Source: Nitrospirales bacterium
GTDB taxonomy: Bacteria > Nitrospirota > Nitrospiria > Nitrospirales > UBA8639
Direction: 5' to 3'
Assembly: GCA_029261355.1 (NCBI GenBank)
Contig: JAJDBM010000005.1
Location: 1 to 64,000, forward strand
DNA: 64,000 nucleotides
Shown here: positions 38,360 through 46,435 of the stretch, in pieces
Layout of the letters: every line of letters begins with the position of its first letter
How positions within the stretch are numbered: position 1 is the stretch's first letter
Position numbers and translations under genes: made by a program
The notes under the pieces: generated by a model
What the model was told of the DNA's origin: nothing
Databases searched by the model: none
Seen by the model: only the letters and a program-made list of their open reading frames with translations

Positions 38360-39160
38360 GTTAAGGGTTTTACCTAGAGGATAAGAAAAAACGGACGTTG
38401 CCGCTTAGTATACCTGAATGGTGGTAGGAATCAAAAGAAAGTGTGCGGATTGGCCCTTCACTTGCAGGAACGGATTCTCACTCAAAAAATCCTGTCTCTT
38501 TAGCATATCGCTCAATCAACTATTCAGTTTGTCACAAGACATTTTGTGCATATTCAGTCTTCATTTACCAGAAAAGGAATCGACGGAATCCTCCATGGGT
38601 TCAGATCACCCGCCTTTCTCTCCAACCGGTATAATTCTGAATGTCGGAAGGCAGAGGCCTGCTATGACGAGGCGAACCCTCTACAGCGCTTGGCAAACTT
38701 TCCTCTCGCTTCATCACTCTCTCAGGGTTGAACAACCAAAACCCAACGAAGAGGAGTAAAAACGCACAGAGTCAAAGCCCTCCGCTAAAAACCCAGCCCC
38801 CTGGTAACAGGACCAATCAAAATACAATAAGGAAAAACCAAGTGCCTATCTGAAGTTCATATTATAAAAGACCCACTCAAGAAGAAGACTGAATATTAAG
38901 TATAATTACCTTATAACATCCTTACCATTCATCAAACACATACTTCTTCATAAAAACGCTTAATCACCTAAAACTTTTTGAGAATGTAGGTCAGGTTCAA
39001 AACAATTGAGATTTCTATCGCACAAAATGTTGCATGCGTAGGCAAGTGAAGGCAAGGAGACGTAGAAAATGCCTCGATCTGTGAAGTAATTTAGAAACGC
39101 TAAACGACCGTGAGGTCAGGCTCATTTAGTCACTTTTCTATGCATCGAAAGGGGAAAAAA
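38360..39160. other. Long intergenic region upstream of secA and the PEP-CTERM gene
   Basis: About 800 nt between divergent genes. A plus-strand frame at 38418-38759 has no ribosome site and an unlikely composition, so I do not call it. A GTTGCAT motif lies at 39030-39037, similar to the motifs upstream of 45053 and 46436, and AAAGGGG (39148-39154) is the ribosome site for the next gene. No RNA gene was recognised. Confidence 0.4.
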
Positions 39161-39808
39161 ATGACTGCATCTTTCAGCAAATTGTCTTCATACCTTGGCA
39201 TCGCCTTTATGGCTTGTTGTATCTGCTCCTCGCCAGTCTTGGCGCATAACATCACCTTTAATACAAATTTTGCTAATCCTGGCGATGGGCCAGGGACCAT
39301 TTTGGATCAAAGTGCTATAAGTGCCGCTCGCATTTTTCAATATACTGAAGATGATGTCTACGCCACAGCCGTGAGAGACCTAAGTCCAGAAAGTCACTAC
39401 CATTTATTCGGTAACGGGATTGTCATCGGTGGAGACTCAGAAGGCGTAAATTTCACATTCGGCGGACCAACCCCAACCACATCATTTAACGTCGAAAGTC
39501 TTGAAGTCTTGGAACTTGGTACCATCAATACATTTTTGACTCCCTTTATGGGAACCTCTGCCGGGGCGTCAGCTCAAGTCACCAGCACGGGACTTTTCAA
39601 TTTTGACCCAACTGCATGGAGTGGGATTTCACACTTCGTTGCCTCCTTCGAGACCCCACTCCCAGGAGATGGCGCACGCCTCGTCTTCACGAACTTAGAT
39701 TTGCACCAAGCTGACCCCGCCCCTGTCCCTGAGCCTGGCACCCTTGGGCTCCTTGGTCTTGGATTAGCTGGACTCGGGCTTCTACGGTATCGAAATAAAG
39801 ACAAGTAG
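39161..39808 (+). CDS. PEP-CTERM sorting-domain secreted protein
   Basis: A protein of about 215 residues with an N-terminal signal peptide (MTASFSKLSSYLGIAFMACC and on, ending SPVLA) and a C-terminal VPEPGTLGLLGLGLAGLGLL followed by RYRNK, which is the PEP-CTERM signal cleaved by an exosortase/PEP-CTERM system. The mature part is a beta-rich exported domain with many Thr/Ser/Gly. The ATG at 39161 is preceded by AAAGGGG at a good spacing. The open frame upstream to 39110 would mask the signal. Exosortase (EpsH/XrtA) is not in this window. A strong terminator follows at 39835. Confidence 0.9.
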   Translation: MTASFSKLSSYLGIAFMACCICSSPVLAHNITFNTNFANPGDGPGTILDQSAISAARIFQYTEDDVYATAVRDLSPESHYHLFGNGIVIGGDSEGVNFTFGGPTPTTSFNVESLEVLELGTINTFLTPFMGTSAGASAQVTSTGLFNFDPTAWSGISHFVASFETPLPGDGARLVFTNLDLHQADPAPVPEPGTLGLLGLGLAGLGLLRYRNKDK

Positions 39809-39834
39809 ACGTTCGGAAAGTATTACATTCTTCT

Positions 39835-39870
39835 TAAGGATCGAACGGGGGTTACTCTGTTCGATCCTTA
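39835..39870 (+). terminator. Strong hairpin terminator after the PEP-CTERM gene
   Basis: TAAGGATCGAAC (39835-39846) and GTTCGATCCTTA (39859-39870) form a perfect 12-bp stem with a 12-nt loop, starting 26 nt after the PEP-CTERM stop. No long T run follows, so it may act as a mRNA-end hairpin or bidirectional terminator. Confidence 0.6.
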
Positions 39871-40054
39871 GCTGTATGCGTTCACCAAGTCGTTGGAAGA
39901 CAAACGAGAAGCATTCCCCCATTTCTTGACACCATGAAAATCCCTTCAATAAGATAATGATTTCCACATAAATGAACAAGTGGACCATGGACAAGTACCC
40001 CCTCAAAAACCTTCGTCCCATTGTCTCAAGTCATCAATAGAATTCTTCTATTCC

Positions 40055-40645
40055 ATGTTATTCAAATCAACATATACCCTTGCAAGCCTAACCGTTCTCT
40101 TGATGTCTTCCTTTCTTGTGGAGCCTCTGCTCTGCTGGGCACAGGTCGACGGAGATGATGACATTGAAATGCTCGAGATTATTGAGGTCCCCGGAACGGC
40201 TGTCATTCGAGAACCTCGAACCGTCTCTTTTCAATCTCCAAATGTCAAAAGCTTTCTTCCTCTCACAGCGCAAGACCTGTTTGGGATTCCGACTGAATTC
40301 ACCATTGAACGCCCATACGCTCCTCCGATGGTTCTCCTCGCTCCTCAAGGTAAAGCTCAAGGGATCCAAACATCAGTCAAAGCACTCAAAGCGGAGCGTC
40401 CGACCTACCCGCGTTTCGCCAGAGAACAGGGCTGGCATGGGACAACTGTTTTACGCATCAGGGTAGGGCCAACAGGACAAGTCACCTCAGTGTCCACACA
40501 AAAAAGTTCAGGCTATCCCATCTTGGACGAAAGTGCGAACCAAGCCGTCAAACAATGGAAATTTCTACCTGCTAAAAATGGAGAATTTGAAGTAGCCTCG
40601 ATTGTTGACCTGCCAATACGATTTGATTTAGATCAGCCTGATTAA
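40055..40645 (+). CDS. Secreted TonB C-terminal-domain protein without membrane anchor
   Basis: From the ATG at 40055 the protein begins MLFKSTYTLASLTVLLMSSF..., a cleavable signal peptide ending near CWA, with mature residues starting QVDGDDD. The C-terminal 90 residues form a TonB C-terminal domain: YPRFAREQGWHGTTVLRIRV, LDESANQAVKQWKFLPAKNG and VDLPIRFDLD. True TonB keeps an uncleaved N-terminal helix, a proline-rich arm and then this domain. Here the arm is missing and the signal looks cleavable, so it is a periplasmic TonB-C protein. A typical tonB (41906) lies downstream. Role is unknown; it may compete for or modulate receptor contact. Confidence 0.65.
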   Translation: MLFKSTYTLASLTVLLMSSFLVEPLLCWAQVDGDDDIEMLEIIEVPGTAVIREPRTVSFQSPNVKSFLPLTAQDLFGIPTEFTIERPYAPPMVLLAPQGKAQGIQTSVKALKAERPTYPRFAREQGWHGTTVLRIRVGPTGQVTSVSTQKSSGYPILDESANQAVKQWKFLPAKNGEFEVASIVDLPIRFDLDQPD

Positions 40646-40835
40646 GATCACTTGCAACAATGTATGAACCAATATTAGGCTTTGACACAAACATTTTTTA
40701 TGACGAAAAACAACACATCGCGTCATGAACACGCATCATCCCTCGTGCAAACGGAATGGCCAATCTGACATAAGGCAACGCCCTGACAAATTTTGAAACT
40801 TACGGTCAAACGACCCAGACGACAGGCTCTCAACC

Positions 40836-41909
40836 ATGGTATTGACGAATATGAACCGTCTTCAACTTCTTTCACGTATCCGGCCCTGGTGTATACTCGC
40901 ATGTTGGGCCCTGCTCTTTTCCCCCACAACAGGACTAGCAGATGAAGCCCTCGATCACTTCAATCTTGCACATCAACTTGTCCAACAAGGGCAGCATGAG
41001 CAAGCCGTCACGACTCTTGAATCAGCCATCAAGGCGTACCCACACTTTGCCGAAGCACATCATTTACTTGGGCTCGTCTACTTCACCGGACTTCAGGATT
41101 CCCCAAAAGCCATCGCAGCCTTGCAGCATGCGGTAAATTATTACCCAAATTTTGCGCGCGCACACATGGACCTGGGAACGGTCCTCCACCATCAAAAGAG
41201 TCACACAGACGCAGAGGCTGCCTACCTGCAGGCGCTTACTCTCTATCCTCGCTTTCAGGAAGCTCAACTGGCCATAGCTAACTTGTATGATCAGACACAG
41301 CAAGCTCAAAAGGCGATTCAAGCGTTCACCAAGGTCCTGACATTCAACCCAGATCAACCCGATGTCCTCTACAAGCTCGCATATTGGTACCGTAAAGCAG
41401 GAGACATCCAACAAGCCCACACCACCCTTGATCGCTTGCACAGCACTCAGCCAACTCATCTCGCAGGCTGGCTCCTTCGTGGTGACATGGCAGAACAAGC
41501 GAGTAAACCAACAGTCGCGATTGAAGCCTATGAAAAGGCACTGGCCAGCAATGATGAATTACTCGACCCCCATTACGCCTTAGGGTTTTTGTATCAAGAA
41601 CAGGGGCACAGCGAAAAAGCCGCCATGCATTTCACAAAGGTCATTACGCTTACCCCTAACAACCCAGAGGCACACTTGAACTTGGGTGTGGTCCTCGCAT
41701 CCCTGAAACAGCTTGATAAAGCTGAACAGTCCTACCAAAAAGCGATTTCACTTGATCCAACATTATTAGACGCCTACTACAATCTTGGTGTGTTTTATGA
41801 GTTTCATCGAAAAGATACGGACAAAGCGTTGAAACAATACCGGGAATATCTGAAACGTGGCGGGACTGACGACCGCATTACGAAATTAATCAAGAAAGTT
41901 GCTAAATGA
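40836..41909 (+). CDS. Secreted/membrane TPR-repeat protein
   Basis: A 357-residue protein with an N-terminal signal or anchor (about residues 15-32, WCILACWALLFSPTTGLA) and about ten TPR repeats from 38 to 345. Repeats show the A-x3-L and YPxFAxAHxxLG patterns: AYPHFAEAHHLLGLVYF, YYPNFARAHMDLGTVL, LYPRFQEAQLAIANLY. TPR proteins are scaffolds for other proteins. The stop overlaps the tonB start by 4 nt (ATGA), so it is translationally coupled to tonB and likely works with the TonB complex in the periplasm. Confidence 0.75.
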   Translation: MVLTNMNRLQLLSRIRPWCILACWALLFSPTTGLADEALDHFNLAHQLVQQGQHEQAVTTLESAIKAYPHFAEAHHLLGLVYFTGLQDSPKAIAALQHAVNYYPNFARAHMDLGTVLHHQKSHTDAEAAYLQALTLYPRFQEAQLAIANLYDQTQQAQKAIQAFTKVLTFNPDQPDVLYKLAYWYRKAGDIQQAHTTLDRLHSTQPTHLAGWLLRGDMAEQASKPTVAIEAYEKALASNDELLDPHYALGFLYQEQGHSEKAAMHFTKVITLTPNNPEAHLNLGVVLASLKQLDKAEQSYQKAISLDPTLLDAYYNLGVFYEFHRKDTDKALKQYREYLKRGGTDDRITKLIKKVAK

Positions 41910-42823
41910 CCCCTGCTCTTACCCTTAACCAGGGACTCTCTTCTCGAACGCTCATGATCTGTGCAGTCGTATCCCTTGGACTCCATGCTGGAATGTTAGC
42001 GGGGCTCAACATGATTCAAAGATCGGAACCCGTCATTGAAACCGTTAAGTTGGTCCATGTGACATTAGTCCCTGCAGAAATCCCTGCGGAGACCCTCTCC
42101 AAAGAAACCCCACCACCAACCGACGAGCCGACTCCAGTCGCACCTCCGATGCGAACCACCCCTCGTCAAGCACCACCGACTCGTCAAGCACCACCCACAC
42201 CACCGATTGCGGCTCAGCCACGCCCCTTCGTCACCACCTCGCCCCCCCAGCTCACCCTAGCCGCACCTATGGACAACCCTGCCCCAACCATGAAGAAACG
42301 AATGCTCAAAGATACATTGGCGGCTGATGCGTTATTTGTGCAACAGGCCACGAAAATGACCAAGCGCTCGAAAGCCACCGAAGCAGTTCCAGCATCTAAC
42401 GTTCCAGCCCCCGCTATGCGCGTAAGGAGCATGCCTAAAAGATCATCATTGAGACCCGCGACGACATCGATCAATGCAGCACCCGCAACGTCCCAACCCA
42501 GTCGCCCTAGACGCGTGATGACTCAACGACCAACAACGACTGGAGCGGGTATAGTCAAAATTGGCGTCCGTCACTCAATTCAACCCGTCTATCCAAGAAT
42601 GGCCAAAGAAGAAGGGTGGGAAGGCGTGGTTCTTTTACAGGTACTCGTACGAACCAGTGGAATACCAGGCAAAATCACGATCCGGAAAAGTAGTGGACAC
42701 AAAATTCTAGATAACGCGGCCGTCGATGCGATGCGTCAATGGCGATTTCTCCCTGCAATGGATGGGAATTTCCCTGTAGAGAAATATGTCCAGGTCCCAC
42801 TCAAGTTTGGACTCCATCATTAA
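41906..42823 (+). CDS. TonB family energy transducer
   Basis: A 305-residue TonB protein. Residues about 17-36 form the N-terminal membrane helix (ICAVVSLGLHAGMLAGLN). Next is a long proline-rich arm with repeats such as RQAPPTRQAPPTPP that spans the periplasm. The C-terminal domain begins at about 220 (HSIQPVYPRMAKEEGWEGVV) and ends QVPLKFGLHH. It transmits proton-motive energy from ExbB/ExbD to outer-membrane receptors. It overlaps the TPR gene and is followed by exbB after 21 nt. Confidence 0.9.
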   Translation: MTPALTLNQGLSSRTLMICAVVSLGLHAGMLAGLNMIQRSEPVIETVKLVHVTLVPAEIPAETLSKETPPPTDEPTPVAPPMRTTPRQAPPTRQAPPTPPIAAQPRPFVTTSPPQLTLAAPMDNPAPTMKKRMLKDTLAADALFVQQATKMTKRSKATEAVPASNVPAPAMRVRSMPKRSSLRPATTSINAAPATSQPSRPRRVMTQRPTTTGAGIVKIGVRHSIQPVYPRMAKEEGWEGVVLLQVLVRTSGIPGKITIRKSSGHKILDNAAVDAMRQWRFLPAMDGNFPVEKYVQVPLKFGLHH

Positions 42824-42844
42824 CTGGGATGTAGGTCATCTTTT

Positions 42845-43450
42845 ATGCTTCAGATGTTGCTAGCTGGCGGGTGGATGATGATTCCCATTGTCCTCTGCTC
42901 GATTCTTGGGGTCGCCATTGTCATTGAACGACTCTGGTACTTTCGGAAAATTGGGCCAACGCCCTTCGCAAATGAAATGGTTAACTTATCTGAACAAGAA
43001 AAATTTACGAATGCCCTAGTGATTGCGGAAGAACAACCGTCTCCGCTCCTTCGAATATTAGCAGCTGGAATCATGAAACGGGGTGAAATGCCTGAGAAAG
43101 CGATGGAGGCCACGGGCATTGCAGAACTCGCACTCATGAAACGCGGGCTTTCCACATTGGATACGATTATCACCCTCGGGCCTCTCTTGGGATTGCTCGG
43201 CACTATTATTGGGATGATCGATTCATTTGGAATTATGGCCGAATCAGGTTTAGGACAACCCCATGCCGTGACTGGAGGTGTCGCAGAAGCACTCATTTGT
43301 ACGGCTGCTGGTATATTTGTTGCTGTTACCACATTAATCCCATACAACTACCTTTCAGCTAAAGTCGAACAGGAAACTGAACGAATTGAACAGTATGCAA
43401 CGAGCATAGAAGCCGTACTGACTCCTCACACACCAGGCATCAACCGATGA
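42845..43450 (+). CDS. exbB: ExbB/TolQ/MotA-family proton channel subunit
   Basis: A 201-residue membrane protein. MLAGGWMMIPIVLCSILGVA is the first helix. LGPLLGLLGTIIGMIDSFGI is the MotA/TolQ/ExbB signature region that lines the proton path, followed by GGVAEALICTAAGIFVAVTT. With the downstream ExbD it forms the stator-like motor that powers TonB. Order tonB-exbB-exbD is intact. The start follows tonB by 21 nt, and the stop overlaps exbD by 4 nt. Confidence 0.93.
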   Translation: MLQMLLAGGWMMIPIVLCSILGVAIVIERLWYFRKIGPTPFANEMVNLSEQEKFTNALVIAEEQPSPLLRILAAGIMKRGEMPEKAMEATGIAELALMKRGLSTLDTIITLGPLLGLLGTIIGMIDSFGIMAESGLGQPHAVTGGVAEALICTAAGIFVAVTTLIPYNYLSAKVEQETERIEQYATSIEAVLTPHTPGINR

Positions 43451-43857
43451 AATTTCGCACAACTGCCACGAAGAAAGCACGCATCGAAATCATTCCGATG
43501 ATAGATACGATGTTCTTTCTCTTGGTCTTTTTTATGATTGCGACATTGTCGATGACGATACAACATGGCATGCCCGTCAATCTGCCAGAAGCGAAATCGA
43601 CCACTGACAACATTTCAGAACCCATTTCCCTCACAATTACAGAGAATGGAGACTTGTTTTATAATAAAGAAATGATTATTCTGTCGGAACTGAAGACACG
43701 TCTCTTAGCCATACAGCAAAGTCACACAGACCCATCGATTGTGATTAATGCCGATGAACAAGTCGAGCATGGAGTCGTTGTCAAAGTGATGGATATGGTC
43801 AGAATGAGCGGTATACATAACATGGCCATCGCCACGAAACCTGAAATTGCCCGCTAA
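43447..43857 (+). CDS. exbD: ExbD/TolR biopolymer transport protein
   Basis: A 136-residue protein with one membrane helix near the N-terminus, preceded by IEIIPMIDTMFFLLVFFMIA. The Asp in PMIDTMFF is the conserved residue of the ExbD proton channel. The rest is a periplasmic domain that interacts with TonB. It overlaps exbB by 4 nt. Confidence 0.93.
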   Translation: MKFRTTATKKARIEIIPMIDTMFFLLVFFMIATLSMTIQHGMPVNLPEAKSTTDNISEPISLTITENGDLFYNKEMIILSELKTRLLAIQQSHTDPSIVINADEQVEHGVVVKVMDMVRMSGIHNMAIATKPEIAR

Positions 43858-43877
43858 CGGAAAATCAAGATAGTCTG

Positions 43878-44225
43878 ATGCAATCTACGTCTCACATCCG
43901 CACCTTACGTTCAGGCGGAATCCTTCTTTCTTCCTTGTACGTCTTTCTATTGGGGGCTGCCTCCTTTTGCATGTTTGCCCATGCCAGCCCTAAGCATGGC
44001 GAAGAACAACATGCACAACATCAGGCCAACCACTCAACTCTCTGCATATGGGCTTGCCAAATCGCAGCTGACACTTCAGCAAGCCAGGTCACAATCCAGC
44101 CTACGATCAAGCCAATACTCATCGTCTCGTCTTCTGTCCTTACTTCCTGGACAATCACGCGTGAATATGTCCTCAGCACTACCCGATCACGCGCTCCACC
44201 TCAGGTCCTCCACACCATCTCATAA
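43878..44225 (+). CDS. Small secreted His/Cys-rich protein (DUF2946-like)
   Basis: A 115-residue protein with an N-terminal hydrophobic segment (residues about 14-34, SGGILLSSLYVFLLGAASFC). It then has an HxxEEQHAQHQANHST segment and the Cys pair CIWAC, then a second hydrophobic stretch and RAPPQV near the end. It resembles the 45053-45382 protein (WCDWMC and SRGPP). Both remind me of DUF2946 proteins, which have a His/Cys region and a terminal RAPP motif and often sit near copper or TonB genes. This is recognition by pattern only. It follows exbD by 20 nt and is likely in the same operon. Confidence 0.5.
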   Translation: MQSTSHIRTLRSGGILLSSLYVFLLGAASFCMFAHASPKHGEEQHAQHQANHSTLCIWACQIAADTSASQVTIQPTIKPILIVSSSVLTSWTITREYVLSTTRSRAPPQVLHTIS

Positions 44226-44318
44226 TCTCACACATCGTCGTGTCACACAGTTTCCTGCACAGTCTATTTCTCAAAATGAGAAGTCTGTACAGGTAAAAAT
44301 AATTGATATGGGAGAGGT

Positions 44319-44336
44319 TTAGGGTCGCCTCCCTAA
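44319..44336. terminator. Small hairpin after the exb operon
   Basis: TTAGGG (44319-44324) pairs with CCCTAA (44331-44336) around a 6-nt loop, in the 210-nt gap between the small secreted protein and the next start at 44436. No T run follows, so termination is only a possibility. Confidence 0.3.
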
Positions 44337-44435
44337 GCTAACCCTGTAAGCATTCATCATTTGTACTTCATGGCAGATGGCATCCACTTGTTTAAGAGTG
44401 AATACCCTTACTGCCCTATACAGGAGATTGGCATC

Positions 44436-44642
44436 ATGGATAAGCAATTGTTACGGGTTGGAGAGGCCGCACAGGCATTAAACGTTAGCCGTTGGACGAT
44501 TTACCGTTGGGTCGAAGAAGGCAGACTGCAAGCCACAAAAATTGGCAAAGGCAGCCTTCGAATTTTCCGTGATTCGGTCAATGCACTCGTTGAAGACAAC
44601 CGAAAAGATCATTGGGAATTGACGACGGTACAGAGTGCCTAA
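44436..44642 (+). CDS. Small HTH (excisionase-type) DNA-binding protein
   Basis: A 68-residue protein starting at 44436, with AGGAG 9 nt upstream. LLRVGEAAQALNVSRWTIYR with WVEEGRLQATKIGK is the HTH_17 excisionase/MerR-type winged-helix pattern. It probably binds DNA as a small regulator. Without an integrase nearby it is unlikely to be a phage excisionase and may regulate neighbouring genes. It is followed by copy A of the double-hairpin element. Confidence 0.8.
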   Translation: MDKQLLRVGEAAQALNVSRWTIYRWVEEGRLQATKIGKGSLRIFRDSVNALVEDNRKDHWELTTVQSA

Positions 44643-44726
44643 TCGCGACAGTGGGTGTGCACAACCATCGAGAGATATCGCACACACCACATGGCCTCTG
44701 AAAAACTGACAAGACTTCTTTGAACA

Positions 44727-44810
44727 TCCAAGGTAGGCTATTCCTCCTGGCCTTGGATTTTTTAGGGTGAAGGCATTTGGAATTGCAACCTCCTTGGCCT
44801 TCACCCTAAA
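44727..44810 (+). ncRNA. Double-hairpin RNA element, copy A
   Basis: Hairpin 1: TCCAAGG (44727-44733) with CCTTGGA (44751-44757), and a C-rich loop containing CCTCC. Hairpin 2: TTTAGGGTGAAGGC (44761-44774) with GCCTTCACCCTAAA (44797-44810), a perfect 14-bp stem. The 22-nt loop at 44775-44796 contains TTTGGA and GCAACCTCCTT. Copies B and C share the loop nearly unchanged while stem pairs covary (see findings). It lies 85 nt after the HTH gene and 242 nt before the 45053 gene. Whether it is a trans-acting RNA, a 5'-UTR element or a mobile repeat is unknown. Confidence 0.6.
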
Positions 44811-44946
44811 CCTTTCTCATTTAAGAATTTTTTGATGGCATGAATCCTCAGCCTACCCCGCAACACGAGTTCCGGCACTCAGAAGCCATCACCTCTCATT
44901 TTCACCTTCGAAGGAATTCAAGAGACTTTCATGACGCTCATACGAA

Positions 44947-44987
44947 TGGCACGTAACTGTTGCATGTCTACGCATGAATCAGTAGAC
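44947..44987 (+). promoter_or_regulatory. Upstream motif of the 45053 gene (TGGCA...TTGCAT...GTAGAC)
   Basis: TGGCA (44947) and GTTGCAT (44959-44965) are followed by AGTAGAC (44981-44987). Inside, GTCTAC and GTAGAC can pair as a small hairpin. The 29-nt block starting at GTTGCAT has the same ends and the same length as one upstream of the cytochrome P460 gene (46285-46313). Here the TGGCA-TTGC spacing is two bases too long for a sigma-54 promoter. Confidence 0.35.
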
Positions 44988-45052
44988 CAACAGAGTCAAT
45001 TTCGGTAAGGTTAATTATTAGGAAAATACTAAGTTCTTACAGGCTCAAACAC

Positions 45053-45382
45053 ATGCTGCCCCTAATACATCACAGACGAAATCACATCAGAACGAAGGCG
45101 CTAGCAATTGCCATCGGTTTGTGTTTTCTTTTTGTCGGGACCGCACTCACCAGCACCATCACCCATCATGCCTTAGCTGACCATCATTCCCAACAAACCC
45201 ATGCGCAATCATGGTGCGACTGGATGTGTAAAGCCGGTCAAGCCATTCAAACGCCAGAAATCTTCATCGAACAGACCAGCCATCACGTCACGCCTCTGCA
45301 CCTTACGCTCGACCAACGCTCACCCTCTATCGTTTACCTATCGACCTACTCACGAGGGCCACCCGGGTCTCTCGTGTCATAA
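45053..45382 (+). CDS. Small secreted His/Cys-rich protein, paralogue of 43878
   Basis: A 109-residue protein with an N-terminal signal or membrane segment (about residues 15-35, ALAIAIGLCFLFVGTALTST). It is followed by HHALADHHSQQTHAQSWC and on to WCDWMC, then a region ending SRGPPGSLV. Layout matches the 43878-44225 protein: His-rich segment, Cys pair with Trp, hydrophobic stretch, and terminal RxPP. His and Cys residues suggest metal binding in the periplasm. Similarity to DUF2946 is by recollection. Copy A of the hairpin element lies upstream. Confidence 0.55.
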   Translation: MLPLIHHRRNHIRTKALAIAIGLCFLFVGTALTSTITHHALADHHSQQTHAQSWCDWMCKAGQAIQTPEIFIEQTSHHVTPLHLTLDQRSPSIVYLSTYSRGPPGSLVS

Positions 45383-45504
45383 CTTCTTGACCAAAAAAAT
45401 TCTCCGTTCCTAGCAACTACTGTCCATTTGACTTCCTGGTCAGGTGGTTGCGATTCAAACTATGCCCTCTGGCCTTGGTTTGCTGACAAAGGAGTAGACG
45501 AATC

Positions 45505-46254
45505 ATGTTGATCACTTCTCACGATAGTGTACGCATGCCGTGCATCATAGCCTTGCTGACGATGAGTCTTGGATTACTTCCTCTGGTGGCAGTACCCGTC
45601 CATGCCGACCACATCCTCACGTTACATCTTGCGGCCAAGCCATTTAGCCCAACCATGTGCAAAGGATATGGACCTCGCGCATCCATCCGCATCCTCATTG
45701 CCAACCATCGTGACCTCGTACTGAAAAGAATCTCGGGGCAACAAATCCCACGTAATGCAGATGAAGCCAGGCAAAAAACCTATGTGCATTACATCACCAT
45801 GGCAGACCTCACCAACAACAAAGTCACACAAGGCGCCATAGCGTTTGACTCACGACACAATGTTATTTTTGATGAATCTCATCCAGGTGGCGTATCACGC
45901 CCAACATTTGTCTCTCGACAGGCCTCGAGCATTCGCCCCCTGGTGAACCAAGCCCTTAATACGTTCTTACATATCCATCAGATTCTGAACGCAGCCATTG
46001 ATACATGCCGGCCCTATCCCACCAAAGTCGCCTATGAAACGGATGATGAAGTCCTACGAATCGAGACAGGAAAACACACATACCTCCATCTCGTACAACG
46101 GCATAATCAACAGCCTAGACCTGAGGCATTCAGTATTCGACATGAGGCGGGAAACTTAAAAGGATTCGTGGACCCCGATGCTGGAAAGCACTCAAATATG
46201 AGTTATCACGCAATGAATCCACTCAATTTTTATGTACCGACCTTCGCCCCATGA
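45505..46254 (+). CDS. Hypothetical secreted protein
   Basis: A 249-residue protein with an AAAGGAG ribosome site (45488-45494) and a probable signal peptide ending near VPVHA at residues 31-32. The mature part has two Cys residues and many His, with no known domain. It shares no clear family with the neighbours but is expressed in the same direction between metal-related genes. It may bind a ligand or metal. Nothing more can be said from sequence. Confidence 0.5.
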   Translation: MLITSHDSVRMPCIIALLTMSLGLLPLVAVPVHADHILTLHLAAKPFSPTMCKGYGPRASIRILIANHRDLVLKRISGQQIPRNADEARQKTYVHYITMADLTNNKVTQGAIAFDSRHNVIFDESHPGGVSRPTFVSRQASSIRPLVNQALNTFLHIHQILNAAIDTCRPYPTKVAYETDDEVLRIETGKHTYLHLVQRHNQQPRPEAFSIRHEAGNLKGFVDPDAGKHSNMSYHAMNPLNFYVPTFAP

Positions 46255-46274
46255 TCAGATGTTTCAAGGAAAAG

Positions 46275-46313
46275 ATGGCAATACCGTTGCATACGCATGT
46301 ATACGTAAGTAGA
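46275..46313 (+). promoter_or_regulatory. Candidate sigma-54 promoter upstream of the cytochrome P460 gene
   Basis: TGGCAATACCGTTGCA (46275-46290) has the GG and GC pairs 10 nt apart, which matches the -24/-12 sigma-54 consensus TGGCAC-N5-TTGCA well. Continuing, GTTGCAT to AGTAGAC (46285-46313) repeats the 29-nt block seen at 44959-44987. The gene starts 146 nt downstream. The match is on one site only and is unconfirmed. Confidence 0.4.
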
Positions 46314-46435
46314 CAGAAAATGAAAACTCCTCGTATCTTGAAATAGAAAGACAGTACGCTGAGGGACAGTAGAATTTTGTTACGCCGCCCCTCGGCATTC
46401 TCACATTATTTTACTATGTAAGGAGGTCGTAGGTT

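Noticed and set aside
38418-38759. Plus-strand ORF of 113 codons upstream of the PEP-CTERM gene
   Set aside because: No ribosome site, unlikely composition and no domain. Other frames overlap it with equal length.
39020-39040. Sigma-54 promoter upstream of the PEP-CTERM gene (TCGCAC...TTGCA)
   Set aside because: One of the two essential G positions is replaced and the spacing is one base too long.
44727-44810. Hairpin copies as plain Rho-independent terminators
   Set aside because: No T run follows the stems, and the near-invariant loop is not expected for terminators. Copies also do not sit consistently at gene ends.
45437-45455. Possible inverted fragment of the hairpin loop (GGTGGTTGCGATTCAAA)
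   Set aside because: It resembles the reverse complement of the loop over about 17 nt with several mismatches, but no stems surround it.
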